Source: Homarus americanus
Lineage: Eukaryota > Arthropoda > Malacostraca > Decapoda > Nephropidae
Reading direction: 5' to 3'
DNA: 64,000 bases
Assembly (NCBI RefSeq): GCF_018991925.1
Contig: NW_024732238.1
Coordinates: forward strand, 7,556,623 to 7,620,622
Below are positions 23,601 through 37,100 of the stretch, one piece after another (the first letter of the stretch is position 1; every line of letters begins with the position of its first letter). The notes beneath the pieces were generated by a model. The model saw nothing but the letters and a program-made list of their open reading frames with translations, had not been told where the DNA came from and did not search any database. A program made the translations under genes and the position numbers.

Positions 23601-26032
23601 GCCTTCGACAGAGTCCCCCACGAAAGACTAATTAGAAAGGTAGAAGCACATGGCATCAAAGGTAATATCCTTAATTGGATTAGGGCGTGGTTACAGGACA
23701 GGAAACAGCGAGTGAGCATTAATGGCACTAAGTCCCATTGGAGCAACGTCACAAGTGGAGTTCCCCAAGGCTCAGTACTTGGACCATTGTTATTTATTAT
23801 ATACATAAACGACATAGATATCGGCACAGACAGCAACATAAGCAAATTTGCTGATGACACTAAAATAGGAAGTGTTATTAAATCTGACAGGACTCTGCAA
23901 AACTACAGGAAGATCTAAACAAATTTTTCGAATGGTCTGAAAAATGGCAGATGAAATTCAACGTGGACAAATGTAAAATACTCAGTATAGGAGATGTAAA
24001 CAGGGAAACCAGATACCAGATGAACAACGATGCCATAGAGAAATCCGACTGCGAGAGAGATTTAGGAGTAATGATAAGTAGGAACCTTAAGCCAAGTAAA
24101 CAATGTGTTTTTGCTCGTAACAAGGCTAATAAAGTACTTGGGTTCATACAAAGGAGTGTTAGTTACAAGACTAGCGAGGTCATCCTAAAACTGTATCTTG
24201 CTCTTGTGAGACCACACCTGGATTACGCAGTTCAGTTCTGGTCACCGTATTACAGAATGGATATAGAATCCTTGGAAAGAATTCAGAGGAGAATGACAAG
24301 ACTAATCCCGGGCATTAGGAACCTTGAGTATAGAGACAGGTTAAAGCATCTTAATTTGCACTCCCTCGAGAGACGTAGAGCGAGGGGCGACCTGATAGAG
24401 GTGTATAAGTGGAAGGCAAGGCTAAACTAAGGGGACATTACAAAGGTACTCAAACTATCCAACCACAAATTTAGATTTAGGAGTGAAATAGGTAAACACT
24501 GATTTGGAAACAGAGTAGTGGATGAATGGAACAAGTTACCAAATATCATCATTAACTCGAATACGCTGAATAGCTTCAAACATAGGTTGGATGCTTATAT
24601 GAGCAATAGGGGTTGGGTGTAAAAGGGACTGCCCAGTATGGGCCAATAGGCCCGCTGCAGTTTCCTCCATTCTTATGTTCTTATGTTGTTTGTCCTCAAG
24701 TTACAGGACATACACACTCATAACACCATGTATGATGTATAACAGTATTTGGTGCAGGAATGTCGTTGGTTATTTAAATTTAGTAACGAGATCCAATGAG
24801 ATGTATCAGCGATGGATTAATTTCAGCTGAGCAAGTGAAGGGAATGTTATATTGACGTCAATTATATTTGAAACATTAAATATTAAAGGCGTTTTACACT
24901 TCCTAGAAAGTTGTTGTGAACGAGGCATGTGATGTATTTCTCCAGTCTTACGTTTGTGTGTGTGTGACGTGTGTAACCAGCACGTTGTTTGGCGAAAATT
25001 ACTTTAGATCTTCACTTCATGTTGTGTGAATCGACCAACCGGCCACTAGAGGACTCAACACCTAAAAATTACAGTTATTTACTAGTGAGACACGTCCGTG
25101 TGTTTTGCAACCAATCTAAAGTGACATTGTTGTTCATCACCTAAACTACTGTACGTTATTGGAGTAAGAAGGAGACAAACGACACTTTAGCAATGATTAA
25201 CTGTGGGACCTACTTTCGTTTTCTACAATACCAACATGGAGGAGCGACCTAACACCTTACACACACTCACAAATCTGAACCTAATTCTAGATGTGGTTAA
25301 TTTGGGGATGAAGTGTCAAGATATTCTGAATTACCATCACATCTTTCAAGTCCAAAGTTTTCATGGGATGCTTCGTGTAACTATAAATAGAAATCAGTGC
25401 TTCACCTATAAAAATAGAGGAAGATAGATAGATATTTGTTAGAGAACTGCCATAGATCTCAGCCTACAAAGAGGCAGGGAGAGCCGCCAGTAACATGCAA
25501 AGGTAATGCTTAGGTGTTACGTGTGGTCATCTCTGGTTGTGGTGTGGGCGAAAGTATAAAGTAGGTACGAGTCGTCTACCGTCGGATGGGGTAATATTAG
25601 GTTGTTGTCGTCGTGTCGTATCATCAACGGTTGGTCCTGACATAACTGTTGTAAGAGTAGTAGTGGTGAAGAATGAGGGAGGAGTGGCGGAGAGGGTTAT
25701 GGTGGAGGAGGATGGAGTGGAGGAGAGGCTGGAGGTGGAGGAAGATGGAGTGTAGGAGCGTGGGTGGAGAAGAAGGAAAGGTTAGTGTTGTGGAGGCTGC
25801 GAACATTATTCACCGGAGCAGCACAAGTTAGACCAACACTCCCACCTATTTTCCCTCGTTAATAACATTGTTTGCGTCAGCTGCAGCTAAATTCACCGTG
25901 ATATTGAGGCCAGAATGATGTTGATACTCAGCAATCTTATAAGTATGTTACTAATTACTGTGTTGAAGGTTGTTTCTTGCTTCCGTGTGCTTGTGTATGT
26001 ACTGTATGTATGCTTGTCACACACACACACAC

Positions 26033-26068
<36 letters not shown>

Positions 26069-26568
26069 GCTGATAACCACAAGGAAACAAGAAAACACGA
26101 AGTTCCCAAGCGCTTTCGTGTAATTCACTCTCCTCTACTGTACAGTAGAGGAGAGTGTAATGTAAAATCATGAAACGTGAACCTTAACCCTCACACTGAA
26201 GCAGTCAACGAACCTGTCCAGCATTTACTGTTTGTTACCTCTACTCCCAGGATCTTACAAGTACTGATACATTGTTAAGTTACCAATCCCATCTCCATCT
26301 TTTATATTGTACGTAGATATTTTAGCCATTAAACTATTAAAATGCTGTATGCTTTCACAAAACCATAAACCAAAGCTGCACTTAAATAATGAAGGCTTTA
26401 GCGAATTGTTACTGAACCCATAAGCATTTTTAGTATTGTGTGTGTGAGTGTCATTTGGCTCTCCTGTGCAACATTGCAATACTCCTTAGTTTGTACTCAC
26501 CCCTGAAGGTGTGAATTACACGAAAGCGCTTGGGAACTTCGTGTTTTCTTGTTTCCTTGTGGTTATCA

Positions 26569-26653
<85 letters not shown>

Positions 26654-29600
26654 AACATAAGAACATAAGGAGTCTGCAATAGGCCGGTTGGCCTGTGCAT
26701 GGCAGCTCCTGTCGAGTTACTACCACTTTCTATCATCCATGGATCTATCCAGTCTCCTTTTGAAACTTTGCAGCGTTCCAGCACTTACTACAAAGTTGCT
26801 AAGCTTGTTCCACTCGTCCACTACCCTATTTGTGAACCTATTTGTCTTAAAGGTGTGGGCGTGTATGTGGGTGTCCCTGTGGGCGGCGGCGGCGGCGGTG
26901 GAGTGGGCGGACGTGGGTGTTCTGTTGTCCGGCGTCAACACGATTTCATCCAATGATGTCGATCACCCTCACCTGAACGTCACCAGCGCAGGTAACTCTC
27001 CTCCCCCCATCCCCTCACCTGACTACCTCATTTTTGTCATCCCGTCCTATCCACTTCCTCCTTAACAATAACCTAACCCCCCAGGCAGCGTTAGGGTGTT
27101 CAATTATTGGGTGAAATAAACTGAGGGTGTTTAATAGTCATGTGATCCCTCATATCTACAACAATTCAAGTCCGCCTAACTTTCTGCTGTTGTAGTGGGT
27201 GACAAGAATAGGGGATTACAAGTCTTTGGGGACTGCGGTACACGTTAATAGAGGCGTTAACTTTTCTCGCGTATGGCAAGGGTGAGTGGTGAGCCCGTCT
27301 CCCACACACACAAGTTACGAACAGCTTTCCCCTGGCAAACATAAACAAACTTTCTATAATACATATCGAAAATCACTAGCACTGTTAATATATTATTCAT
27401 GTGGATTTACAGAGAATGTTTTCACGAGATTTAATAGGAAGTAGTTTGTCATTAAAGGCATCTTGTATGTTCATCGTGCATTCACCCCCCAGAGCAGCGG
27501 TGGTGGCACGACGGGTCGGTGGTACCCAGGCAAGAAGTCGCGACGAAGGGTAAGTCTCCTTCAATCGTCACCATACACCTCTTGCCTGCCTTAACCACGC
27601 TATACCGCTGTAATGATGGTGTGGGTCGGCCTTTTACCGTGTTGTGGTGGCGGTCGTTGGTGTTAAATATGAGTTGCGGATAAGATTTTTGGCTTTGTAC
27701 ATATACAGCATATTGGGGGAGATACTGTACGTGATGCAAGAACTGCTTTCGGCATTCATCCTAGCTCTAATAATGGTTTTGTCTCTGACCAAACCGACTG
27801 AACGTAACACGCACACTTCCGACAAATAGTAGGTTTTACTGTGAGAATGAAGTCATGGAAACTGCACACACTTGCACATTGTCTCAAACACACTCAAACG
27901 TCTACTGTATTAATTGCCAGTTGCTTAAACAAAGGAAACTTTAACTTATTCTTTGGATATATATTATTATTTTTTTTTTTTTTTTAAGACAGGCGTACAA
28001 ACAGTCGGGGCCACAACGATGATTCACACTCAATTGTTTTCGTCAGTCAGTATTGTAGTGGACTTGGTTACCTGTACAGACCTTATTGTGGTCAAGGTTC
28101 AGGGGTGTGTGACCTGCTGTATATAGGGAAATATCTTAATTCTAAAGGGTAAACGAAAGTTATATAGCCCTTTGGTAACTCACAACTCGAAAAATATCAG
28201 ATTGTGTGTAAATTATGTTGTTTGGCATATCATTCCCAGCCGTCGGCAGTAACTTCAGGCCGAGAATAGCCAAGTCTTTTAACCAACATTTGTGTGATAT
28301 ACGACGGGTTGTTGGAGGGCGTTACGTGAACGATATAAAAGATAAACGATTTTCAACAGAATGTCTAACACAAATCTTTACAACAAACAAAAAAGCGAAG
28401 GAGAAGACTTACATATAATAAATCAAACTTAATACTCTTGTAAAAGTTACGACTCAACAATGAAAGAGGCGCCTCGACCAATCAGATTCAGTCCCTTACA
28501 GTATACACCAAACTGATGTAAACAAAAAGTAAAAGAACAATCACCAAACCTGTCAACGTGGCTGGCAGACCTCCTCAACACCACCACCAGGAACCCCTTC
28601 CACAGGAGCAGCTGACCTCCACCAACTGCAATGAGATATACTTATTTAAAACATACCGAGAGTCAAACTAACATCATACATGACAGATCTTGCCCTAGAG
28701 TTCTATAAAGGTAAATAACTCGTTACCTGCAATATCATGTACAAAAAATCAAACATTCTAACGACGAAATCAACTAAATTGTTGTCAAGGTGCAAAGACA
28801 ATTGGACACTTTGAACGATTATTTTTTCCAAAATTTTCCAACTTAGTTCATAATCACAATCTTATTAAAACACCGGACATTTAACGAATCAGCATATTTG
28901 GACCTATTGTATTAACTGGTTGTATTTGTTAGTTGCTGGAGTGTGTTGATGTAGAGTTTGTAGACAATTCTGTACCATAAACAGTTTGCTTTGCTTCGAA
29001 ACTTAGAAGTAAATAGAAATTGGGAGCTTCACTAGGCTAACACAATTGCTTCTAATTAATACCTGATTATCCGCTTCTCCCATAGACATCACTAACCATT
29101 ACAGTCGTTTACTACAACAAATAGCATCAATAAGGTAAAGGATGTCCTCTTTGTTCCTTCGTATTTTGAATATTTTTGTCTCGTTATTCCAGATAGATCA
29201 GTTTTGGATACAAATCTAATCTTCAATGGATTAAAAAATATATAAATGTTAACCTTTAATTACAAACTACAGGAAAACAAGACTGTAATTAGACACTAGC
29301 ATAATCTGACACTCGTACACTATGTCCGCCTCATCTCCTCACTCCACACAGATATAAGCAATTTGAAGGCCCAGATGAGGATCAAGCGGCGGCCATATTT
29401 ACGACGAGATCCTATTGAAATGGCTGGACTCCTCGAGGGCGACATCCTGCCTGCCCCGACTCATACTAACTCCCCCAACATGAAGGTGAGGCTTCTCGAC
29501 TTCTTCTTGCATCTTACATGTTACTCGACGAAGACTATTCATTATGTAAACTATGACAATGTAAATCGTGATACAGAGGTGTGGTTGGTTCTCACGGATG

Positions 29601-32600
29601 TTGTACCAAAGAAATGTGATTTTCATATTACCTGACGCACTGTGTATTCATCTCCTTCGCACACTTCTTGGTTCATTCCCTCACACACACACACACACAC
29701 ACTGGTTCACTCACCCTCCCTCACATACTAACACCTAGATGTTTGTATACTGCAGGAGGCCCAGGAGAAGAACGCGGTGGTGGATACGGGACGACTCTGG
29801 CCAGGGGGTGTTGTGCCCTATCAGTTCTCCCCTGAGTTTAGTGAGTTCTTTGGTGCCTGTCCCCTGTCAGGTGTTTAATTGTCATCTGTACACATATCCT
29901 ACACCTGCAGCGTTTACACATGTCAATTATACACCTGCAGTGTGTGTTCGTATGTCACGTAGGATATTTATGTGGCGCTTGTTACGTGTTTACATTCCCT
30001 GTAGCTATTGCTGAGCCACAAGTCACCTCCATTAGTTGCTCTTTGTCAGTATCCGTAGCCATAGACGTAAATAGATATACACAGAAACAGAAACATAGAT
30101 ATAGATAGATAGACAAAAAGATGGATACACCTATTGCTAAATAGATAATAAAGGTATGAATGGATAATAAAGACACACACTATAGTAAATAACGACAGAA
30201 TGCAAATTGGACGATGAGAGCTATTTGGAAGAATGTGCACAAAGAGAGAGTTGATAAAACATGTGAACGGATAAGTGGTTAAGACACGCAATAAAACACA
30301 AGAAGGAAAAAGACATATATTAGTCTTGAAGTGAGATAGACTACGGGAATTATAATGGTCATCTCAATAAAGAAAACGATAATTGATGAATTTGAACTAT
30401 GGGGTAACTGAAGGAAAGAAGGTAACAGATGGAATGAGAAATGTATGGAGAGGCAGAAACGTATCTAAGATGTTAAACATGAGGATGTGGAAGGAATGAA
30501 TGAGGTTACATTATCAAGTAAGTTTGGTTGCAAGACGAAGCAGTAAATTAGAAACGATAGAAATCACTAGATGTGATATTAAATACAGAAATATGGATAA
30601 GACACGAAAGTGGAAAAATTGTTGGGCAGAGAATGGACCAGAATCAATTTAGGTGGTAAACATACACGTATTGAGAGAATGGAACTGAGGAAGTGTGTTA
30701 AAAAGTGTTGTACGATTCAAGTAGATGGTGCAGCAGGAGGGAGAGAAGAAGACCAATTGGGAGATGGGGTAAATGATACATAAAAAGAGAAGGTAGTAAA
30801 TATCCAGGAAGCAGCAGTGAACGCCAATGACTAGACAGCATCATGATGACGAGTTTTTTTTTTAGTTTAAGAAATGTATTGACAAAGCTTGTAGTACAGT
30901 TTGCCTATTCTGAGTAATTCAGTCAGGTCTTGACACTGAGGGTGGTATCACGAGTGATACTTAGTGGGGAAGACCGCACTGGTGCTGGGTGTGAAGCAAC
31001 AAAGGAAAAACAAATTTGGGGTTCTTGTTACTGAGAGGGAAACGCCATACCAGAACACATTTTTTACAGCACTACGAATAAATGAAAGGAAAAGATGTGT
31101 TTGTATCAAGCTTTTAGTACACCATTAGAATGAACCAATGTTGAAATCACTACAATAACCACCAACGTATAGTCGCAGTTAGGGGAGGTATCTAGGTTAT
31201 ACTGTCGTAGCTGCACACCTGAGATGATATTAACCGCCAAGTATTATTCACATATATCATTATTAACCGATGAAAAAGACTAATTATATTTGCTATACCA
31301 ATGAGCCATAACCTCTCTGAAGCCTCCCCCCCCCCCTTCCTTTTCTCCAGGTGAAGATTGAGTTAGGCTTCAGTTCCTCCACTACATTCATACTTTAACC
31401 AATCTTCTTCACATCTACTAGCAGGCGCCTTTGACTTTTGTGGAGATCGAGTGTACGTTTCTATCACAACAGCTTCTACAACCTATCCTTCCCTACTTCT
31501 GTTTCGTCCCCGTCAATATACATTTAACTCGCTGAAAAACCTGCACTGTTTGGTTCCATAATTTCTTCTTTTCTTTAGACGATTCCAACGCCCTCGATCC
31601 TCCTTCACCGCCTCTTTCTGAACCTGTGTCCTTCCCTATTTCCTCCTCCCGCAAGGTCTATCATGTCCTCTGTTCCTCGAGGCAGAATATATTTTATGCA
31701 TTACTATTCCCTACAGCCAGTTAAAGAACTCCATTACAAATCCCATATTCAGTAAAGGTTATTATTAATTCTCTTTACTTATCAAACCAAATGAATAGAC
31801 GAGCTTAAGGATAAATATATCGTAGAGCTTGGCGGTGAAGGTGATATTATGTGTTGCTAGCGTTGCTGCCCCTGGAGAGGTACCTCATACGTCATGTCAT
31901 GGCTGACATCAGTGCCAGCTCCTGTGCCACCTTCCGAGAGAGGACCTCAGAGCCAGACTTCATCAAGATCATCTTTGACCAACAGAGGTGAGTTAACATC
32001 TTCAAATCACCTGAAGATTAGACACGGCAGCTTTTTTCACATTATGATTAAACACCCTAACTTAACCCAACCCAAACTAACCTAACCTTACCTAATCTAA
32101 CAAACAAACCGGACCAAACTCCCCAGGTAGCGTTAGGGTATTTACTCATCAGGTGAAATAAGCTTGGGGAGCTCATTTTCACGTGGTCCTTATGACTACT
32201 GACGATGATGTAGGTGAGTTCCTCGTCTCACCTCCCAACTGGCCATCACATAGGATCCTGAGGTGGTTCTTAGAGTCTATAGGCTCACATAACCTGGTGA
32301 CCATTGACCTCCAGCAGACCAGACAAGCACAAGTATGTTGCCTCTACTACCAACGGGACCACAAATATGACGTTCTTAGTCACACAGGCCGTTAATACTA
32401 TCCTTGGTAAACAAAGCCTCAAATCGACCAAAGGCATCATAGTCTCGCTTCGCTGGTGATGTCGGCATTTAAGTCCAATCACAACATCACCATTTAACCA
32501 AACTAAACCAATGACAGAGTTTGCACAAAGTTAAACGGCATAATGGCTAATTGTCGAGATTTTAACCCAAGTCCAAAGTCGAAAACGTCAGAAATTCACT

Positions 32601-34129
32601 AAGTCCAACGTGAGAGACCGGAGGGGAGGGAAAGTGAAGGGTAGGTGAGGTGAGGGAGGGGTTGAGGGGGGAGTACCTGTGTGAACTAGTGCCATATGGT
32701 GACTCCAGAGGATGGAGGGCTACGATAATGGGGCCACAATTACGCACATACTATATAACTGACGTCTTTTTTGTGACGGTTCCTATATAATCGCCATGCT
32801 GATGACGCGACTGAGAGGTATTGTACTATACATTGTGATGAGGGAGAAAGGAAAACTGGTGAGGTAGAATGAGGCAGAAGGGTACTTTGGTGAAAGAGAG
32901 TGAGGGAGAGGTGTAATGGCCCATGTTTCATAAACATAAGAATTATATAAATGGGTTAATTACATTTGATTTATATACTGATTCATCCCCTGTAACTTTC
33001 CACTGGCCATGAGGTGACATGTTCAATGCACGTGATAAGGTGTGCCCACGGGAAGCTGCGTCATACTATGCTGAGTAAAGGCATAAAGTAGCCAGCTCCT
33101 GGCCACCTAAAGCAGGCAGTAGCTTGATATCCTTGACTAGAGGAAGACGTTATTTGAGAGCCACAGTGGATGGCTCTGTCTTCCCTCGAGGGAGGACGAC
33201 GTACCTATTCCGATCTCCCTCGATGGGTCACTACTCAAAGTCTCACTCAAACTAATATCGAACGGACGTTGATTCACGTCTAGTTACATAGGCGCCGTCC
33301 CTATCTCACCACACTCATAAATAGTGGAACTTACGGTTGATCTACACTCAGGAATTATACAAATAATACTTTTTAATAAAAGAAGAAACTTCAATTGGGT
33401 TTCGTTACTAAGGCCCAATATAATATATGTGTACCAACCTGGTTAACTTGGAATTAACCAGCCGGTTCAGAAGTACACAACACACATAAGCGAGAAAGCA
33501 AGATTACATTTACAAATAATAAAAATAATAAATACCCACACCAACCCGGCTTTAATCTTTAATAACTGTTTAATACTGTACATCAAATTAAATTTTTCGG
33601 TAAAAATTCGTCCATTGGCTGTCCTCAGGTTTTAGTATGAAAAGTTTTTCTCGGTGTTTTACTAAAATATGTCCATTTCTTGTGTAAATTAGCGGTTTTT
33701 GCAAAAAAATAACATTTTCATTTTTAACAAAAACAAATTTGCACAAAAATAGAGGTCAGATTTGAGTAAAAACACACCAAAATACACGCAAAAGACAACC
33801 TATTCTCATACCAAAAGAACCAACCTACCTAACCTAACTTACAAGGAGGAGGAAATGAAGAGACAACTGACGAAGTGTGGAGTATAACTTCACGTAAACA
33901 TGGCGGGAACGTGCGGACAGCCAATGAACGAATATTAACCAAATTTTCTGCTCATTTATAAGTTTGTCAAAATCCTAAGTTTGCCATTACTTATGTTTGA
34001 CTTACTATATAAAATCTCAAATATACTTTCATTTTGTGATAAGCCTTACAAACACAATTCGAAGATTTCCACGAACCCCCCCAGTATGTATGCATATACT
34101 GTATAACCTAGGATAATATTAATACATAC

Positions 34130-34183
<54 letters not shown>

Positions 34184-37100
34184 AAGGATCAGTAGAGAAG
34201 TGTTGACGTAGGAGAAAGCTGCGTAGGGCCACCCGCTGTCTTTCGCCCCCCGCACTTCACTGGCCCAGCATGTTTTTATCCTCGGTTTGTTCAGCACACA
34301 TACCTCGCTGCAGTTTTCTCTCTTCAGGCCCAAGAAAGGAATGAAAGTTATTTCCGAGAAGCGTGGACACTCATCCGGCACGATCACTATGAAGGTGTGG
34401 ATGTGTACTACAACATTGGGGAAAGGTGTGTTGTGTAAGTTTCTTGCCACTCGTCAGTACTCTACCACGTTTTTCAGGATGTACCATATAAAGAGTTAGC
34501 TACCCTTCCCCCGCCCTACCATAGCAACAAGTGGCAGCTACCTGGTGTTCTTCCTAAAAACAGAGGTATATTCTTTACATGATATGTCGGCTATTATTAT
34601 TATTTATTATTGAGTAATGATAAAAGAGACAAAACAACAAATCATATATGTACTACGATGCATTACAAGAAAACGGTGTCAGAAACCTATTTAATAATTT
34701 TGTACATAAACTGCAAAAAATCGCCTGGAGGTAACTAACTTTTTATCATTATACAGTATGAAGAAATACTATAAAACTATTTCACACCATACAGCTGGAC
34801 AATACCAGTAGTTCGATTACGTCCAATTTTTCCACATGTTCTTTGGATGATAATAAGTAATGAAAGCGACATGATAACAGATACTTTCAGTCGTTCTGGA
34901 GAAGCTTTCACTGATGTTTGTGTTGGACGGCGGCCTCAGTACACACTTCACAGTCTTTCTCCATTACTCCGGTGACAGTTGACACTTTGACAAGTAACCT
35001 CAGGTATAGTGATCATGGTAGGTATCGTGGGTTACAAGGCCAGTCAGCTGGTGTTAGGTTAGGGCAGCCAGATGATGTCACGGGTCACTTAGGGCAACGA
35101 GCTGGTGTCACGCCACAAAACAATATTAATACTAATACAGACTCGTATCTTAAGAAAATTTAGTTACAACCAAGAGTGTTGGTGCGACACTAGACCAGGA
35201 AGTAAAAGAATTAGAGAGTTATGAGAAAGAACAATTAAAATCCCTGCCGCCTTTCTCCGACTTCCGTGGTGTTGTATAAAACAGAGTGAAGCTCCTCCTA
35301 CGTGACCCCTGCTGACCCCGCCAGGTGTTGTGTGGTGTGGGGGAGAAGGGAGAAATCAGGTGTCATCCTTTGGTAGTGTTATTATTATATTGTTAATATC
35401 CATTATTTACCTCATCCTTTGTTAACATCTGACACCTGAAGATTGGTTATTTTAACATTAAGATTGCCCATTCTAATGATAACCTAACCTAACGTTCATC
35501 TAGCCTAAAGCTAATCTAATACAAACTTAATCTAGCCTAAACTGACCTCAGGCTAAACACGCGCATCTAACCTAACAAGGCCTTCCCTAACCTAACTTAA
35601 CCCACTCAAGTAGCGTTGGGTGTTTAATCATCAGGAGTGAAATAAGCTGGGGTAGCTGTCCTGAATATTAATAGCGGAAGTAGATCCAGAAAATTACACA
35701 GAGCGCCATAGGGGTGGGGTAGAGAGTGTGTGGGCTACAATTATGTAATATGATCTTTGTGCCGTATCAGTAATCCTAATTTTCGAATATATTTCAATTT
35801 AGTAAAGTAAATACTCAAATTATAATATTCTTGAACAAAGTATACGCCTGTTATACCTGTGAGGTGTGTAAAAGTGAGCAAAGATGTAAATAAAGCTCTC
35901 TGACTGCCTCGGCCTATTAGGCTACATTTCTCTGGTCTCTCTCCGGTGCGTGTTGTCTCACTGTGGTGGTGGTGAGGGGGAGGGGGAAGCCTAGTACTGG
36001 CCCAAACAATCGGTGGCTCTAAATGACTTTACTGCACTGGCAAGAAATGAAGCGAAACGAACCTTTGCTGTCGTTAGAGAGTGAGTAACATGATGTTGGG
36101 CTTTGTCTTTGTATGAATGGAGGAATCAACTTTGCCCCTGACTCTCGCTGCCTCATCCCACCCCCTGATGCCCACGACGGCCTTTTAAGTCAACACTATT
36201 ATCCGATTACGACTTCAAATGGCCAACATTGTCAGAACGTGAGGAAAAAACAGATAAAGGCGAATGAATGTCGACTTAGGCGAGTAAAAACGGAAACCGA
36301 AACGACATACCATAACGAGGTAATGAAACTTAAGAGAATGAAAGCGGAGTTTGAAAAAGAGTGGAATAATAAACTCGTCACGAAGCGGAATAATGAATAT
36401 GTTGAAAAAAAGTGACAGTCGAATCTCAGGAACATGCTTTAGAAAGGTGGTGTGATGGGAAGCTATATGGTTGTTCCTGGGAGGTGAAGAGCCGATGTAC
36501 ACACCCAGGTAAAGTTGGTTAATCTTCAGGTGAAATAAGCTGGGGTATCTAATCTTCATGTGAACCAAAAGGCTCCAGGAGAATAATTCGAAGAAAATTG
36601 AGCTCTGTCGGCATTACTGACTTGTCCAGTAACCCAAACTGCAGTAGCTTCATTGCAGACTGGCCCATTTTCCATTTAACAAACATAATATGCACTTGGC
36701 CACAAAACAATCATAAATTAAAGCTCAAGTGATTCATAAATTACCAAAATATATAAAGTAAAGTGATGTAAGTATTAATTTAGAGACCCAACACTAATGA
36801 AAAGGGTTTTCTACTTGCCTGCTGCTAACCTGCTATACCCAAGATGGCGGATACCCAGCAACTTTCTCTCCTACTCGCCTGGAGATATTTTCACAGTGCC
36901 CATCACACTTTCACAAACATAATACATATATGATTAGAAGCTATTACAGAGGTTCTAATTATCATCAACTATTTATGCTGGTAGTTATAATGTAAATGGA
37001 TTCTGTTTACATCATGTAAACATGCTGGTAAACATAGAGAATAAACGCTCTACGGTATTTTTAATCAGCTGTGTGTATCTAATATGTACAAATAATGCAT

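Noticed and set aside
34046..34450. 134-residue minus-strand open frame with TH repeats
   Set aside because: Most of its middle is the translated GT microsatellite, and the remainder shows no family motif.
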